From NCBI RefSeq assembly GCF_002090075.1, contig NZ_BBRI01000004.1:248001-312000 (forward strand): a DNA stretch of 64,000 bases. The letters run 5' to 3'. Below are positions 62,119-64,000 of this stretch, piece by piece (within the stretch, counting starts at the first letter, position 1; every line of letters begins with the position of its first letter). Position numbers and translations under genes: made by a program. The stretch comes from Demequina sp. NBRC 110052. Its GTDB lineage: Bacteria > Actinomycetota > Actinomycetes > Actinomycetales > Demequinaceae. A model generated the notes under the pieces. That model saw only the letters and a list, made by a program, of their open reading frames with translations. It did not search any database and was not told the origin of the DNA.

Positions 62119-63039
62119 ATGACTCCTGACAGCTACCGGGTGCCCGAAGGCCTCAGCGCCGCCCAGAAGATCTCCGTCCTCATCGACGCGATGCCGTGGA
62201 TCGAGGAGTTCCGCGGCGCCGTGGTGGTCGTCAAGTACGGCGGCAACGCCATGGTCGACGACGAGCTCAAGCGCGCATTCGCGCAGGACGTGGTCCACCT
62301 GCGCCTGCTCGGCCTGCACCCCGTCGTGGTGCACGGCGGCGGCCCCCAGATCTCCGAGATGCTCAAGACGCTCGGCATCGAGTCCGAGTTCAGGGGCGGG
62401 CTGCGCGTCACGACGCCCGAGGCGATGGACGTGGTCCGCATGGTGCTGTCGGGCCAGGTCACGCGCGAGCTGGTGGGCCTCATCAACGAGCACGGTCCCA
62501 ACGCCGTCGGCATCTCTGGCGAGGACGCGGGCATGTTCCAGGCGCGCCGCCGCTACGCGACCGTCGACGGCCAGCCGGTCGACGTCGGCCTCGTGGGCGA
62601 CGTCGTCAAGGTCAACCCCGCCGCCGTGCAGGACATCATCGAGGCCGGCCGCATCCCCGTGGTCTCCACCGTCGCGCCCGACGTCGACGATCCGACCGTG
62701 GTGCTCAACGTCAACGCGGACACCGCCGCATCGGCGCTCGCGGTCGCGCTGCGCGCGCGCAAGTTCATCGCGCTCACCGACGTCGAGGGCCTGTACCGCA
62801 ACTGGCCGGACAAGTCGTCGCTCATCCAGCGCCTGCACGCGGGTGAGCTGGACACGATCCTGCCCACGCTCGAATCGGGCATGGTGCCCAAGATGGAGGC
62901 GTGCCTGCGTGCCGTGCGCGGGGGAGTGAAGCAGGCGCACGTCATCGACGGACGAGTGCCGCACTCGATCCTCACGGAGATCTTTACCTCCGAGGGCATC
63001 GGCACCATGGTGCTGCCGGACAAGGAGCTATGGACGTGA
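62119..63039 (+). CDS. argB: Acetylglutamate kinase
   Basis: 306 residues from ATG 62119 with GAGGTG upstream; a longer frame overlapping argJ is rejected. Amino-acid kinase motifs [19 protein letters not shown] and [12 protein letters not shown] are intact, and the N-terminal helix ([19 protein letters not shown]) suggests the arginine-inhibited hexameric type. It phosphorylates N-acetylglutamate, the second step of the pathway. Confidence 0.96.
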   Translation: MTPDSYRVPEGLSAAQKISVLIDAMPWIEEFRGAVVVVKYGGNAMVDDELKRAFAQDVVHLRLLGLHPVVVHGGGPQISEMLKTLGIESEFRGGLRVTTPEAMDVVRMVLSGQVTRELVGLINEHGPNAVGISGEDAGMFQARRRYATVDGQPVDVGLVGDVVKVNPAAVQDIIEAGRIPVVSTVAPDVDDPTVVLNVNADTAASALAVALRARKFIALTDVEGLYRNWPDKSSLIQRLHAGELDTILPTLESGMVPKMEACLRAVRGGVKQAHVIDGRVPHSILTEIFTSEGIGTMVLPDKELWT

Positions 63040-64000
63040 CCGACGACCTCGAGCCGCACGACGGCTCAGAGCTCAGCGCGCACGGCGAGGCCGGCACCAG
63101 CCACGGTGCCGTCGGGCTCAAGCGCTACGAGCACGCGCTCATGGGCACGTACGGCGTGCCGCAGCGCCTGCTGACGCACGGTCAGGGCAGCTACGTGTGG
63201 GACGCCGACGGCAACCGTTACCTGGACCTGTTGGGTGGCATTGCCGTGAACGCGCTCGGCCACGCGGATCCCGAGTGGGCCGGCGCGATCGCCACGCAGG
63301 CCGCCACCCTCGGCCACGTCTCGAACTTCTTCGCCACCGAGCCCCAGATCCGCCTCGCCGAGCGTCTGCTCGAGATCACCGGAGCGCCCACCGGCTCGCG
63401 CGTGTTCCTGTGCAACTCCGGCACCGAGGCGAACGAGGCTGCCTTCAAGCTGTCGCGTCGCACCGGCCGCACGCGGATCCTCGCGCTCGTGGACGCGTTC
63501 CACGGACGCAGTACCGGAGCGCTCGCCCTCACCCACAAGGCCGCATACCGCGAGCCCTTCGCGCCGCTCGCGCCAGGCGTCGAGTGGATCCCCGCGAATG
63601 ACATCGCCGCGCTCGAGGAGGCGATGGGCGACGATGTGGCCGCGCTGTTCGTCGAGCCCGTGCAAGGCGAGGCCGGAGTGATCCCGCTGACCCACGCATA
63701 CCTCAGCGCCGCACGCGAACTGACGCGTCGCCACGGCGCGCTCCTCATCGCCGATGAGGTGCAGACAGGCATCGGCCGCACCGGCACGTGGCTCGCCATG
63801 CAGGCACACGGCATCCAGCCCGACGTCGTGACGCTCGCCAAGGGGCTCGGCGGCGGCTTCCCCGTCGGCGCGCTCGTCGCGTACGGCCCCGAGGTCGCGA
63901 CGATGCTCGGCAAGGGGCAGCACGGCACCACGTTCGGCGGTAACCCTCTCGCCGCGGCTGCGGCACTCGCCACGCTCGATGCGATCGACCACCGCGGTCT
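63036..64000 (+). CDS. argD: Acetylornithine aminotransferase (5' part, cut by window end)
   Basis: 321 residues visible. A class III PLP aminotransferase: [69 protein letters not shown] and the PLP lysine in [19 protein letters not shown] 63036 overlaps the argB stop (GTGA) and has AAGGAG 8 nt upstream; ATG 63030 is too close to it. It makes acetylornithine. The 3' end lies outside the window. Confidence 0.95.
   Translation, partial: MTDDLEPHDGSELSAHGEAGTSHGAVGLKRYEHALMGTYGVPQRLLTHGQGSYVWDADGNRYLDLLGGIAVNALGHADPEWAGAIATQAATLGHVSNFFATEPQIRLAERLLEITGAPTGSRVFLCNSGTEANEAAFKLSRRTGRTRILALVDAFHGRSTGALALTHKAAYREPFAPLAPGVEWIPANDIAALEEAMGDDVAALFVEPVQGEAGVIPLTHAYLSAARELTRRHGALLIADEVQTGIGRTGTWLAMQAHGIQPDVVTLAKGLGGGFPVGALVAYGPEVATMLGKGQHGTTFGGNPLAAAAALATLDAIDHRG

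Overview
The window comes from a high-GC actinobacterium. The conserved order priA - SseB-like - DUF1844 - infC/rpmI/rplT - SpoU methyltransferase - pheST ... argCJBD, an actinobacterial LexA box, GTG starts and many TAnnnT boxes placed 6-8 nt before start codons (leaderless transcripts) point to the Micrococcales, perhaps a Demequina- or Cellulomonas-like genus. The placement is inference.

Layout. 1-12 kb: priA, a lipoprotein, an SseB-like protein, a five-gene minus-strand operon (DUF1844 plus a duplicated pair of coiled-coil membrane protein and trypsin-like lipoprotein), the infC-rpmI-rplT translation operon (infC starts at ATC), an RNA methyltransferase and two GGDEF diguanylate cyclases flanking a small membrane protein. 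12-16 kb: pheST, preceded by a candidate leader peptide and hairpin. 16-24 kb: a compositionally distinct island with a divergent two-gene unit (156-aa protein and Cys-rich protein), a UPF0332-type HEPN protein translationally coupled to a P-loop ATPase, decayed gene fragments including a degenerate copy of the 3' end of pheT, and a 990-aa NACHT NTPase. This is the best candidate for an undescribed, probably defensive, system. 24-33 kb: DEAD-box helicase, HAD-like protein, two CNNM/HlyC-type membrane proteins, a GntR/YtrA regulator with phased repeats, a DUF222-HNH protein (13E12 type) and lipoproteins. 33-38 kb: MetPS importer, ECF sigma/anti-sigma pair and a Gly-rich secreted protein with a palindrome-rich upstream region. 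37-44 kb: single-gene units (two GNATs, macrodomain, SOS-box radical SAM protein, ACT protein, Na+/H+ antiporter, CDF transporter). 44-50 kb: acetyltransferase, P-type ATPase and a PEPCK-like DUF4914-type protein. 51-55 kb: zwf-gnd divergent from tal (pentose phosphate pathway). 55-60 kb: lipoproteins, a GNAT and a quinone oxidoreductase. 60-64 kb: argC-argJ-argB-argD (cut by the window end) behind an ARG-box-like operator.

How it fits together: the edges are housekeeping operons for translation, histidine/tryptophan and arginine synthesis. The arg cluster, which often lies close to pheT in actinobacteria, is here about 44 kb away. The first 8 kb of that interval is the HEPN/NACHT island, lying against the pheT 3' end. 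No tRNA, rRNA, CRISPR array, IS element or integrase was seen.
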